Under the pieces are notes generated by a model. That model did no database searches, was not told the origin of the DNA, and worked only from the letters and a program-made list of their open reading frames with translations. DNA of 64,000 nt, taken from NCBI RefSeq assembly GCF_033118175.1, contig NW_026870967.1, positions 1,178,001-1,242,000 of the forward strand, in the 5' to 3' direction. Both the position numbers and the translations under genes were made by a program. The stretch comes from Dama dama. Taxonomy: Eukaryota; Chordata; Mammalia; Artiodactyla; Cervidae. Positions 33,618 to 46,218 of this stretch are shown here, one piece after another. Each line of letters starts with the position of its first letter. The first letter of the stretch is position 1.

Positions 33618-36600
33618 AACCGAGGCCTAGGCCCAGGGGAAAGGCACCAGCGGGGATGAGCCTGGGGAGGCGCCCGGGCATGTCTGGACCCAGTCCCCGC
33701 AGCCTGCCCCTTGGTGGGGCAGTACCTCCGGAGGCCAGGAAGGTCTGGGAAAGGCTGGCCAGGGGCAGGGGACCTGCTGGGTCCTGCCCCTGGCCTGTGG
33801 GGCCTCTGAGCACATCCGGCCCTCTCCCGCTGGAAGACCTCCCCGGCTGCCTCCAAAGGCCGGTTTGCCAACACTCACGCCCACTGTTCCCACCAGGCGC
33901 TCACAATGCTCCCAAGCCCGGGAGAAAAGCACTTCGGGGTGTTGCTCTCTCCGGGCCCTTGCCCCTGAGCCTGGGGGCCAGGCAGTGGGTCCACACTCCC
34001 AGACCAAGGCAGAACCACATGCACACGTCTGTTCCTGACCCGTGCACCGGCAGAGAGCTCGGGGGAGCCAGAGTCTGTCAGGCAGCTGCTGGGCTGGCCG
34101 CCTGTGTGGGAAGGGGCAGAGCCGACCTAGGGGCAAGTTGGGCCTCTTGCTCTCCCTGCTGCCCTGAGTCTGCTGGGCCAAAGAGGTCTTGGACATCCAG
34201 CCCTTTGCTGGTCCCTTCCCTCTGACGAGGCCCTCTGAGCTCCAGCACCTTGCAGTGTGGAGACAGCGCCTGCCAGCAACCTCCTCTCCAAAGAGGCCTC
34301 AACCGAGGCCTACGCCCAGGGGAAAGGCACCAGCGGGGATGATCCTGGGGAGGCGCACGGACATGTCTGGACCCAGTCCCCACAGCCTGCCCCTTGGTGG
34401 AGCAGTACCCCCGGAGGCCAGGAAGGTCTGGGCAAGGCTGGCCAGGGGCAGGGGCCCTGCTGGGTCCTGCCCCTGGCCTGTGGGGCCTCTGAGCACAACC
34501 GGCCCTCTCCCACTGGAAGACCTCCCCGGCTGCCTCCAAAGTCCTGTTTGCAAACACTCCCGCCCGCTATTCACGCCAGGCTCGCACAATGCTCCCAAGC
34601 CGGGGAGAAAAGCGCTTTGGAGTGATGCTCTCTGCGGGCCCTTGCCCCTGAGCCTGGGGGCAAGGCAGGGGGAACACACTCCCAGGCCAAGGCAGAACCA
34701 CATGCCCACGTCTGTTCCTGTCCCTTGCACCGGCAGAGAGCTCGGGGGAGCCAGAGTCTGCCAGGCAGCTGCTGGGCTGTCTGCCTGTGTGGGAAGGGGC
34801 AGAGCCGACCTAGGGGCAAGTTGGGCCTCTTGCTCTCCCTGCTGCCCTGAGGCTGCTGGGCCAAAGAGGTCTTGGGCATCCAGCCCTTTGCTGGTCCCTT
34901 CCCTCTGACGAGGCCCTCTGAGTTCCAGCACCTCGCAGTGTGGAGACAGCCCCTGCCAGCAACCTCCTCTCCAAGGAGGCCTCAACCGAGGCCTAGGCCC
35001 AGGGGAAAGGCACCAGCGGGGATGAGCCTGGGGATGCGCCCGGGCATGTCTGGACCCAGTCCCGGCAATCTGCCCCTTGGTGGCGCAGTACCCCCAGAGG
35101 CCAGGAAGGTCTGGGCAAGGCTGCCAGGGCCAGGGACACTGCTGGGTCCTGCCCCTGGCCTGTGGGGCCTCTGAGCACAACCGGCACTCTCCCGCTGGAA
35201 GACCTCCCCGGCTGCCTCCAAAGGCCGCTTTGCAAGCACTCCCACCCGCTGTTCCCGCCAGGCGCGCACAATGATCCCAAGCCCGGGAGAAAAGCGCTTC
35301 GGGGTGGTGCTCTCTCCGGGCCCTTGCCCCTGAGCCTGGGGGCCAGGCAGGGGTCCACACTCCCAGGCAAAGGCAGAACCACATGCCCACGTCTGTTCCT
35401 GTCCCCTGCACCGGCAGAGAGCTTCGGGGAGCCAGAGTCTGTCAGGCAGCTGCTGGGTTTGCCGCCTGTGTGTGAAGGGGCAGAGCCGCCCTAGGGGCAA
35501 GTTGGACCTCTTGCTCTCCCTGCTGCCCTGAGGCTGCTGGGCCAAAGAGGTCTTGGGCATCCAGCCCCTTGCTGGTCCCTTCCCTCTGACGAGGCCCTCT
35601 GAGCTCCAGCACCTTGCAGTGTGGAGACAGCCCCTGCCAGCAACCTCCTCTCCAAGGAGGCCTCAACCGAGGCCTAGGCCCAGGGGAAAGGCACCAGCGG
35701 GGATGAGCCAGGGGAGGCGCCCGAGCATGTCTGGACCCAGTCGCCGCAGCCTGCCCCTTGGTGGGGCAGTACACCCGGAGGCCAGGAAGGTCTGGGCAAG
35801 GCTGGCCAGGGGCAGGGGCCCTGCTGGGTCCTGCCCCTGGCCTGTGGGGCCTCTGAGCACAACCGGCCCTCTCCCACTGGAAGACCTCCCCGGCTGCCTC
35901 CAAAGGCCGGTTTGCCAACACTCCCGCCCACTGTTCCCACCAGGCGCGCACAATGCTCCCAAGCCCGGGAGAAAAGCGCTTCGGGGTGGTGCTCCCACCG
36001 GGCCCTTGCCCCTGAGCCTGGGGGCCAGGCAGGGGTTCCACACTCCCAGGCCAAGGCAGAACCACATGCACACGTCTGTTCCTGCCCCCTGCACCGGCAG
36101 AGAGCTCAGGGGAGCCAGAGTCTGTCAGGCAGCTGCTGGGCTGGCCGCCTGTGTGGGAAGGGGCAGAGCCGACCTAGGGGCAAGTTGGGCCTCTTGCTCT
36201 CCCTGCTGCCCTGAGGCTGCTGGGCCAAAGAGGTCTTGGGCATCCAGCCCCTTGCTGGTCCCTTCCCTCTGACGAGGCCCTCTGAGCTCCAGCACCTTGC
36301 AGTGTGGAGACAGCCCCTGCCAGCAACCTCCTCTCCAAGGAGGCCTCAACCGAGGCCTAGGCCCAGGGGAAATGCACCAGCGGGGATGAGCCAGGGGAGG
36401 CGCCCGAGCATGTCTGGACCCAGTCCCCGCAGCCTGCCCCTTGGTGGGGCAGTACCCCCGGAGGCCAGGAAGGTCTGGGCAAGGCTGGCCAGGGGCAGGG
36501 GCCGTGCTGGGTCTTGCCCCTGGCCTGTGGGGCCTCTGAGCACAACCGGCCCTCTCCCACTGGAAGACCTCCCCGGCTGCCTCCAAAGGCAGGTTTGCAA

Positions 36601-38713
36601 GCGCTCCCGCCCACTGATCCCAGCAGGTGCGCACAATGCTCTCAAGCCCGGGAGAAAAGCGCTTCGGGGTGGTGCACTCACCGGGCCCTTGCCCCTGAGC
36701 CTGGGGGCAATGCAGGGGGAACACACTCCCAGGCCAAGGCAGAACCACATGCACACGTCTATTCCTGCCCCCTGCACCGGCAGAGAGCTCAGGGGAGCCA
36801 GAGTCTGTCAGGCAGCTGCTGGGCTGGCCGCCTGTGTGGGAAGGGGCAGAGCCGCCCTAGGGGCAAGTTGGGCCTCTTGCTCTCCCTGCTGCCCTGAGGC
36901 TGCTGGGCCAAAGAGGTCTTGGGCATCCAGCCCCTTGCTGGTCCCTTCCCTCTGACGAGGCCCTCTGAGCTCCAGCACCTTGCATTGTGGAGACAGCCCC
37001 TGCCAGCAACCTCCTCTCCAAGGAGGCCTCAACCGAGGCCTAGGCCCAGGGGAAAGGCACCAGCGGGGATGAGACTGGGGAGGCGCCCGGGCATGTCTGG
37101 ACCCAGTCCCCGCAGCCTGCCCCTTGGTGGGGCAGTACCCCCGGAGGCCAGGAAGGTCTGGGCAAGGCTGGCCAGGGGCAGGCGCCCTGCTGGGTCCTGC
37201 CCATGGCCTCTGGGGCCTCTGAGCACAACCGGCCCTCTCCCACTGGAAGACCTCCCCGGCTGCCTCCAAAGGCCGGTTTGCAACACTCCCGCCCGCTGTT
37301 CTTGCCAGGCACGCACAATGCTCCCAAGCCCGGGAGAAAAGCACTTCGGGGTGTTGCTCTCTCCGGGCCCTTGCCCCTGAGCCTGGGGGCCAGGCAGTGG
37401 GTCCACACTCCCAGACCAAGGCAGAACCACATGCACACGTCTGTTCCTGACCCCTGCACCGGCAGAGAGCTCGGGGGAGCCAGAGTCTGTCAGGCAGCTG
37501 CTGGGCTGGCCGCCTGTGTGGGAAGGGGCAGAGCCGACCTAGGGGCAAGTTGGGCCTCTTGCTCTCCCTGCTGACCTGAGGCTGCTGGGCCAAAGAGGTC
37601 TTGGGCATCCAGCCCCTTGCTGGTCACTTCCCGCTGACGAGGCCCTCTGAGCTCCAGCACCTTGCAGTGTGGAGACAGCCCCTGCCAGCAACCTCCTCTC
37701 CAAGGAGGCCTCAACCGAGGCCTAGGCCCAGGGGAAAGGCACCAGCGGGGATGAGCCTGGGGAGGCGCCCGGCCATGTCTGGACCCAGACCCCGCAGCCT
37801 GACCCTTGGTGGGGCTGTACCCCCGGAGGCCAGGAAGGTCTGGGCAAGGCTGCCAGGGGCAGGGACACTGCTGGGTCCTGCCCCTGGCCTGTGGGGCCTC
37901 TGAGCACAACCGGCACTCTCCCGCTGGAAGACCTCCCCGTCTGCCTCCAAAGGCCAGTTTGCAAGCACTCCAGCCCGCTGTTCCCGCCAGGCCCGCACAA
38001 TGCTCCCAAGCCCGGGAGAAAAGCGCTTCGGGCTGGTGCTCTCTCCGGGCCCTCGCCCCTGAGCCTGGGGGCCAGGCAGGGAGAACACACTCCCAGGCCA
38101 AGGCAGAACGACATGCACACGTCTGTTCCTGCCCCCTACACCGGCAGAGAGCTCGGGGGAGCCAGAGACTGCCAGGCTGCTGCTGGGCTGGCTGCCTGTG
38201 TGGGACGGGGCAGAGCCGACCTAGGGGCAAGTTGGGCCTCTTGCTCTCCCTGCTGCCCTGAGGCTGCTGGGTCAAAGAGGTCTTGGGAATCCAGCCCTTT
38301 GCTGGTCCCTTCCCTCTGACGAGGCCCTCTGAGCTCCAGCACCTTGCAGTGTGGAGACAGCCCCTGCCAGCAACCTCCTCTCCAAGAGACCTCAACCGAG
38401 GCCTACGCCCAGGGGAAAGGCACCAGCGGGGATGATCCTGGGGAGGCGCACGGACATGTCTGGACCCAGTCCCCACAGCCTGCCGCTTGGTGGGGCAGTA
38501 CCCCCGGAGGCCAGGAAGGTCTGGGCAAGGCTGACTAGGGGCAGGGGCCCTGCTGGGTCCTGCCCCTGGCCTGTGGGGCCTCTGAGCACAACCAGCCCTC
38601 TCCCACTGGAAGACCTCCCCGGCTGCCTCCAAAGTCCTTTTGCAAACACTCCCGCCCGCTGTTCACGCCAGGCTCGCACAATGCTCCCAAGCCCGGGAGA
38701 AAAGCGCTTCGGG
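33618..38713 (+). repeat. Duplicated block delta, copy 1 (5.1 kb, 11-monomer offset)
   Basis: This block of about 7.5 monomers (from within the 33506 monomer to within the 38283 monomer) recurs at 41123-46218 with a constant offset of 7505 bp, which is 11 monomers. Rare variants shared in order include GTACCTCCGGAGG, TTGGACATCCAG, GACAGCGCCTGCC, CCGCTATTCACG, GGGGATGCGCCCGG, GTTGGACCTCTTG, ACTGATCCCAGCAGG and TTGCATTGTGGAG. The copies are nearly identical; I noticed only scattered single-base differences, such as GGAGCAG at 34399 versus GGGGCAG in copy 2. Confidence 0.9.
34189..34871 (+). repeat. GATGATCC-class monomer (example)
   Basis: This class carries a linked set: CAGCCCTTTGCTGG, CTCTCCAAAGAGGCC, CCGAGGCCTACGCCC, GATGATCCTGGGG and CGCACGGACATG. 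Many members also have a diverged module with CCAAAGTCCTGTTTGC, TTCACGCCAGGCTCG and GCGCTTTGGAGTGATG. Members start at 8947, 19863, 21227, 24635, 26000, 27366, 30094, 32141, 34189, 38283, 39646, 41694, 45788, 46469, 54655, 56701, 60110 and 62836. Those at 24635 and 56701 have modules of another class, and at 32141 the start of the module reads AAAGGCCGG. Confidence 0.87.
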
Positions 38714-41122
38714 GTGGTGCTCTCTCCGGGCCCTTGCCCCTGAGCCTGGGGGCAAGGCAGGGGGAACACACTCCCAGGCCAAGGCAGAACCACATGCCCA
38801 CGTCTGTTCCTGTCCCCTGCACTGCCAGAGAACTTGGGGGAGCCAGAGTCTGTCAGGCAGCTGCTGGGTTGGCCGCCTGTGTGGGAAGGGGCAGAGCCGC
38901 GCTAGGGGCAAGTTGGGCCTCTTGCTCTCCCTGCTACCCTGAGGCTGCTGGGCCAAAGACGTCTTGGGCATCCAGCCCCTTACTGGTCCCTTCCCTCTGA
39001 CGAGGCCCTCTGAGCTCCAGCACCTTGCAGTGTGGACACAGCCCCTGCCAGCAACCTCCTCTCCAAGGAGGCCTCAACCGAGGCCTAGGCCCAGGGGAAA
39101 GGCACCAGCGGGGATGAGCCAGGGGAGGCGCCCGAGCATGTCTGGACCCAGTCCCCGCAGCCTGCCCCTTGGTGGGGCAGTACCCCCGGAGGCCAGGAAG
39201 GTCTGGGCAAGGCTGCCAGGGGCAGGGACACTGCTGGGTCCTGCCCCTGGCCTGTGGGGCGTCTGAGCACAACCGGCACTCTCCCGCTGAAAGACCTCCC
39301 CATCTGCCTCCAAAGGACGGTTTGCAAGCACTCCCACCCGCTGTTCCCGCCAGGCACGCACAATGCTCCCAAGCCCGGGAGAAAAGCGCTTCGGGCTGGT
39401 GCTCTCTCCGGGCCCTTGCCCCTGAGCCTGGGGGCCAGGCAGGGGGAAAACACTCCCAGGCCAAGGCAGAACGACATGCACACGTCTGTTCCTGCCCCCT
39501 GCACCGGCAGAGAGCTCGGGGGAGCCAGAGACTGCCAGGCTGCTGCTGGGCTGGCTGCCTGTGTGGGACGGGGCAGAGCCGACCTAGGGCCAAGTTGGGC
39601 CTCTTGCTCTCCCTGCTGCCCTGAGGCTGCTGGGTCAAAGAGGTCTTGGGCATCCAGCCCTTTGCTGGTCCCTTCCCTCTGATGAGTCCCTCTGAGCTCC
39701 AGCACCTTGCAGTGTGGAGACAGCCCCTGCCAGCAACCTCCTCTCCAAAGAGGCCTAAACCGAGGCCTACGCCCAGGGGAAAGGCACCAGCAGGGATGAT
39801 CTTGGGGAGGCGCACGGACATGTCTGGACCCAGTCGCCGCAGCCTGCCCCTTGGTGGGGCAGTACCCCCGGAGGCCAGGAAGTTCTGGGCAAGGCTGGCC
39901 AGGGGCAGGGGCCCTGCTGGGTCCTGCCCCTGGCCTGTGGGGCCTCTGAGCACAACCGGCCCTCTCCCACTGGAAGACCTCCCCGGCTGCCTCCAAAGTC
40001 CTGTTTGCAAACACTCCGGCCCGCTGTTCACGCCAGGCTCGCACAATGCTCCCAAGCCCGGGAGAAAAGCGCTTTGGAGTGATGCTCTCACCGGGCCCTT
40101 GCCCCTGAGCCTGGGGGCAAGGCAGGGGGAACACACTACCAGGCCAAGGCAGAACCACATGCACACGTCTGTTCCTGACCCCTGCACCGGCAGAGAGCTC
40201 GGGGGAGCCAGAGTCTGTCAGGCAGCTGCTGGGCTGGCCGCCTGTGTGGGAAGGGGCAGAGCCGACCTAGGGGCAAGTTGGGCCTCTTGCTCTCCCTGCT
40301 GACCTGAGGCTGCTGGGCCAAAGAGGTCTTGGGCATCCAGCCCCTTGCTGGTCACTTCCCGCTGACGAGGCCCTCTGAGCTCCAGCACCTTGCAGTGTGG
40401 AGACAGCCCCTGCCAGCAACCTCCTCTCCAAGGAGGCCTCAACCGAGGCCTAGGCCCAGGGGAAAGGCACCAGCGGGGATGAGCCTGGGGAGGCGCCCGG
40501 CCATGTCTGGACCCAGACCCCGCAGCCTGCCCCTTGGTGGGGCTGTACCCCCGGAGGCCAGGAAGGTCTGGGCAAGGCTGCCAGGGGCAGGGACACTGCT
40601 GGGTCCTGCCCCTGGCCTGTGGGGCCTCTGAGCACAACCGGCACTCTCCCGCTGGAAGACCTCCCCGTCTGCCTCCAAAGGCCGGTTTGCAAGCACTCCA
40701 GCCCGCTGTTCCGGCCAGGCCCGCACAATGCTCCCAAGCCCGGGAGAAAAGCGCTTCGGGCTGGTGCTCTCTCCGGGCCCTCGCCCCTGAGCCTGGGGGC
40801 CAGGCAGGGAGAACACACTCCCAGGCCAAGGCAGAACGACATGCACACGTCTGTTCCTGCCCCCTACACCGGCAGAGAGCTCGGGGGAGCCAGAGACTGC
40901 CAGGCTGCTGCTGGGCTGGCTGCCTGTGTGGGACGGGGCAGAGCCGACCTAGGGGCAAGTTGGGCCTCTTGCTCTCCGTGCTGCCCTGAGGCTGCTGGGT
41001 CAAAGAGGTCTTGGGAATCCAGCCCTTTGCTGGTCCCTTCCCTCTGACGAGGCCCTCTGAGCTCCAGCACCTTGCAGTGTGGAGACAGCCCCTGCCAGCA
41101 ACCTCCTCTCCAAGGAGGCCTA
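38714..41122 (+). repeat. Spacer between the two delta copies
   Basis: This segment holds the end of the 38283 monomer, monomers 38964, 39646 and 40329, and the front of 41011. It is itself a patchwork. The 38964 monomer is a near copy of 20545. The front of 39646 is a near copy of 32141 (offset 7505), but its tail from about 40145 switches to the form found at 37417. From there to about 41100 the sequence follows 37417-38370 at an offset of 2728 bp. Every switch keeps the monomer phase. Confidence 0.82.
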
Positions 41123-44100
41123 AACCGAGGCCTAGGCCCAGGGGAAAGGCACCAGCGGGGATGAGCCTGGGGAGGCGCCCGGGCATGTCTGGACCCAGTC
41201 CCCGCAGCCTGCCCCTTGGTGGGGCAGTACCTCCGGAGGCCAGGAAGGTCTGGGAAAGGCTGGCCAGGGGCAGGGGACCTGCTGGGTCCTGCCCCTGGCC
41301 TGTGGGGCCTCTGAGCACATCCGGCCCTCTCCCGCTGGAAGACCTCCCCGGCTGCCTCCAAAGGCCGGTTTGCCAACACTCACGCCCACTGTTCCCACCA
41401 GGCGCTCACAATGCTCCCAAGCCCGGGAGAAAAGCACTTCGGGGTGTTGCTCTCTCCGGGCCCTTGCCCCTGAGCCTGGGGGCCAGGCAGTGGGTCCACA
41501 CTCCCAGACCAAGGCAGAACCACATGCACACGTCTGTTCCTGACCCGTGCACCGGCAGAGAGCTCGGGGGAGCCAGAGTCTGTCAGGCAGCTGCTGGGCT
41601 GGCCGCCTGTGTGGGAAGGGGCAGAGCCGACCTAGGGGCAAGTTGGGCCTCTTACTCTCCCTGCTGCCCTGAGTCTGCTGGGCCAAAGAGGTCTTGGACA
41701 TCCAGCCCTTTGCTGGTCCCTTCCCTCTGACGAGGCCCTCTGAGCTCCAGCACCTTGCAGTGTGGAGACAGCGCCTGCCAGCAACCTCCTCTCCAAAGAG
41801 GCCTCAACCGAGGCCTACGCCCAGGGGAAAGGCACCAGCGGGGATGATCCTGGGGAGGCGCACGGACATGTCTGGACCCAGTCCCCACAGCCTGCCCCTT
41901 GGTGGGGCAGTACCCCCGGAGGCCAGGAAGGTCTGGGCAAGGCTGGCCAGGGGCAGGGGCCCTGCTGGGTCCTGCCCCTGGCCTGTGGGGCCTCTGAGCA
42001 CAACCGGCCCTCTCCCACTGGAAGACCTCCCCGGCTGCCTCCAAAGTCCTGTTTGCAAACACTCCCGCCCGCTATTCACGCCAGGCTCGCACAATGCTCC
42101 CAAGCCGGGGAGAAAAGCGCTTTGGAGTGATGCTCTCTGCGGGCCCTTGCCCCTGAGCCTGGGGGCAAGGCAGGGGGAACACACTCCCAGGCCAAGGCAG
42201 AACCACATGCCCACGTCTGTTCCTGTCCCTTGCACCGGCAGAGAGCTCGGGGGAGCCAGAGTCTGCCAGGCAGCTGCTGGGCTGTCTGCCTGTGTGGGAA
42301 GGGGCAGAGCCGACCTAGGGGCAAGTTGGGCCTCTTGCTCTCCCTGCTGCCCTGAGGCTGCTGGGCCAAAGAGGTCTTGGGCATCCAGCCCTTTGCTGGT
42401 CCCTTCCCTCTGACGAGGCCCTCTGAGTTCCAGCACCTCGCAGTGTGGAGACAGCCCCTGCCAGCAACCTCCTCTCCAAGGAGGCCTCAACCGAGGCCTA
42501 GGCCCAGGGGAAAGGCACCAGCGGGGATGAGCCTGGGGATGCGCCCGGGCATGTCTGGACCCAGTCCCGGCAATCTGCCCCTTGGTGGCGCAGTACCCCC
42601 AGAGGCCAGGAAGGTCTGGGCAAGGCTGCCAGGGCCAGGGACACTGCTGGGTCCTGCCCCTGGCCTGTGGGGCCTCTGAGCACAACCGGCACTCTCCCGC
42701 TGGAAGACCTCCCCGGCTGCCTCCAAAGGCCGCTTTGCAAGCACTCCCACCCGCTGTTCCCGCCAGGCGCGCACAATGATCCCAAGCCCGGGAGAAAAGC
42801 GCTTCGGGGTGGTGCTCTCTCCGGGCCCTTGCCCCTGAGCCTGGGGGCCAGGCAGGGGTCCACACTCCCAGGCAAAGGCAGAACCACATGCCCACGTCTG
42901 TTCCTGTCCCCTGCACCGGCAGAGAGCTTCGGGGAGCCAGAGTCTGTCAGGCAGCTGCTGGGTTTGCCGCCTGTGTGTGAAGGGGCAGAGCCGCCCTAGG
43001 GGCAAGTTGGACCTCTTGCTCTCCCTGCTGCCCTGAGGCTGCTGGGCCAAAGAGGTCTTGGGCATCCAGCCCCTTGCTGGTCCCTTCCCTCTGACGAGGC
43101 CCTCTGAGCTCCAGCACCTTGCAGTGTGGAGACAGCCCCTGCCAGCAACCTCCTCTCCAAGGAGGCCTCAACCGAGGCCTAGGCCCAGGGGAAAGGCACC
43201 AGCGGGGATGAGCCAGGGGAGGCGCCCGAGCATGTCTGGACCCAGTCGCCGCAGCCTGCCCCTTGGTGGGGCAGTACACCCGGAGGCCAGGAAGGTCTGG
43301 GCAAGGCTGGCCAGGGGCAGGGGCCCTGCTGGGTCCTGCCCCTGGCCTGTGGGGCCTCTGAGCACAACCGGCCCTCTCCCACTGGAAGACCTCCCCGGCT
43401 GCCTCCAAAGGCCGGTTTGCCAACACTCCCGCCCACTGTTCCCACCAGGCGCGCACAATGCTCCCAAGCCCGGGAGAAAAGCGCTTCGGGGTGGTGCTCC
43501 CACCGGGCCCTTGCCCCTGAGCCTGGGGGCCAGGCAGGGGTTCCACACTCCCAGGCCAAGGCAGAACCACATGCACACGTCTGTTCCTGCCCCCTGCACC
43601 GGCAGAGAGCTCAGGGGAGCCAGAGTCTGTCAGGCAGCTGCTGGGCTGGCCGCCTGTGTGGGAAGGGGCAGAGCCGACCTAGGGGCAAGTTGGGCCTCTT
43701 GCTCTCCCTGCTGCCCTGAGGCTGCTGGGCCAAAGAGGTCTTGGGCATCCAGCCCCTTGCTGGTCCCTTCCCTCTGACGAGGCCCTCTGAGCTCCAGCAC
43801 CTTGCAGTGTGGAGACAGCCCCTGCCAGCAACCTCCTCTCCAAGGAGGCCTCAACCGAGGCCTAGGCCCAGGGGAAAGGCACCAGCGGGGATGAGCCAGG
43901 GGAGGCGCCCGAGCATGTCTGGACCCAGTCCCCGCAGCCTGCCCCTTGGTGGGGCAGTACCCCCGGAGGCCAGGAAGGTCTGGGCAAGGCTGGCCAGGGG
44001 CAGGGGCCGTGCTGGGTCTTGCCCCTGGCCTGTGGGGCCTCTGAGCACAACCGGCCCTCTCCCACTGGAAGACCTCCCCGGCTGCCTCCAAAGGCAGGTT

Positions 44101-46218
44101 TGCAAGCGCTCCCGCCCACTGATCCCAGCAGGTGCGCACAATGCTCTCAAGCCCGGGAGAAAAGCGCTTCGGGGTGGTGCACTCACCGGGCCCTTGCCCC
44201 TGAGCCTGGGGGCAATGCAGGGGGAACACACTCCCAGGCCAAGGCAGAACCACATGCACACGTCTATTCCTGCCCCCTGCACCGGCAGAGAGCTCAGGGG
44301 AGCCAGAGTCTGTCAGGCAGCTGCTGGGCTGGCCGCCTGTGTGGGAAGGGGCAGAGCCGCCCTAGGGGCAAGTTGGGCCTCTTGCTCTCCCTGCTGCCCT
44401 GAGGCTGCTGGGCCAAAGAGGTCTTGGGCATCCAGCCCCTTGCTGGTCCCTTCCCTCTGACGAGGCCCTCTGAGCTCCAGCACCTTGCATTGTGGAGACA
44501 GCCCCTGCCAGCAACCTCCTCTCCAAGGAGGCCTCAACCGAGGCCTAGGCCCAGGGGAAAGGCACCAGCGGGGATGAGACTGGGGAGGCGCCCGGGCATG
44601 TCTGGACCCAGTCCCCGCAGCCTGCCCCTTGGTGGGGCAGTACCCCCGGAGGCCAGGAAGGTCTGGGCAAGGCTGGCCAGGGGCAGGCGCCCTGCTGGGT
44701 CCTGCCCATGGCCTCTGGGGCCTCTGAGCACAACCGGCCCTCTCCTACTGGAAGACCTCCCCGGCTGCCTCCAAAGGCCGGTTTGCAACACTCCCGCCCG
44801 CTGTTCTTGCCAGGCACGCACAATGCTCCCAAGCCCGGGAGAAAAGCACTTCGGGGTGTTGCTCTCTCCGGGCCCTTGCCCCTGAGCCTGGGGGCCAGGC
44901 AGTGGGTCCACACTCCCAGACCAAGGCAGAACCACATGCACACGTCTGTTCCTGACCCCTGCACCGGCAGAGAGCTCGGGGGAGCCAGAGTCTGTCAGGC
45001 AGCTGCTGGGCTGGCCGCCTGTGTGGGAAGGGGCAGAGCCGACCTAGGGGCAAGTTGGGCCTCTTGCTCTCCCTGCTGACCTGAGGCTGCTGGGCCAAAG
45101 AGGTCTTGGGCATCCAGCCCCTTGCTGGTCACTTCCCGCTGACGAGGCCCTCTGAGCTCCAGCACCTTGCAGTGTGGAGACAGCCCCTGCCAGCAACCTC
45201 CTCTCCAAGGAGGCCTCAACCGAGGCCTAGGCCCAGGGGAAAGGCACCAGCGGGGATGAGCCTGGGGAGGCGCCCGGCCATGTCTGGACCCAGACCCCGC
45301 AGCTTGACCCTTGGTGGGGCTGTACCCCCGGAGGCCAGGAAGGTCTGGGCAAGGCTGCCAGGGGCAGGGACACTGCTGGGTCCTGCCCCTGGCCTGTGGG
45401 GCCTCTGAGCACAACCGGCACTCTCCCGCTGGAAGACCTCCCCGTCTGCCTCCAAAGGCCGGTTTGCAAGCACTCCAGCCCGCTGTTCCCGCCAGGCCCG
45501 CACAATGCTCCCAAGCCCGGGAGAAAAGCGCTTCGGGCTGGTGCTCTCTCCGGGCCCTCGCCCCTGAGCCTGGGGGCCAGGCAGGGAGAACACACTCCCA
45601 GGCCAAGGCAGAACGACATGCACACGTCTGTTCCTGCCCCCTACACCGGCAGAGAGCTCGGGAGAGCCAGAGACTGCCAGGCTGCTGCTGGGCTGGCTGC
45701 CTGTGTGGGACGGGGCAGAGCCGACCTAGGGGCAAGTTGGGCCTCTTGCTCTCCCTGCTGCCCTGAGGCTGCTGGGTCAAAGAGGTCTTGGGAATCCAGC
45801 CCTTTGCTGGTCCCTTCCCTCTGACGAGGCCCTCTGAGCTCCAGCACCTTGCAGTGTGGAGACAGCCCCTGCCAGCAACCTCCTCTCCAAGAGACCTCAA
45901 CCGAGGCCTACGCCCAGGGGAAAGGCACCAGCGGGGATGATCCTGGGGAGGCGCACGGACATGTCTGGACCCAGTCCCCACAGCCTGCCGCTTGGTGGGG
46001 CAGTACCCCCGGAGGCCAGGAAGGTCTGGGCAAGGCTGACTAGGGGCAGGGGCCCTGCTGGGTCCTGCCCCTGGCCTGTGGGGCCTCTGAGCACAACCAG
46101 CCCTCTCCCACTGGAAGACCTCCCCGGCTGCCTCCAAAGTCCTTTTGCAAACACTCCCGCCCGCTGTTCACGCCAGGCTCGCACAATGCTCCCAAGCCCG
46201 GGAGAAAAGCGCTTCGGG
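41123..46218 (+). repeat. Duplicated block delta, copy 2
   Basis: This is the second copy of 33618-38713. Its left edge is set by A at 41122 where copy 1 has C. Its right edge falls in a 39-base stretch (46180-46218) that is identical in monomers 38283 and 38964, after which the sequence follows 39396 onward at an offset of 6823 bp. Copy 2 therefore ends with a relative loss of one monomer. Confidence 0.88.
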
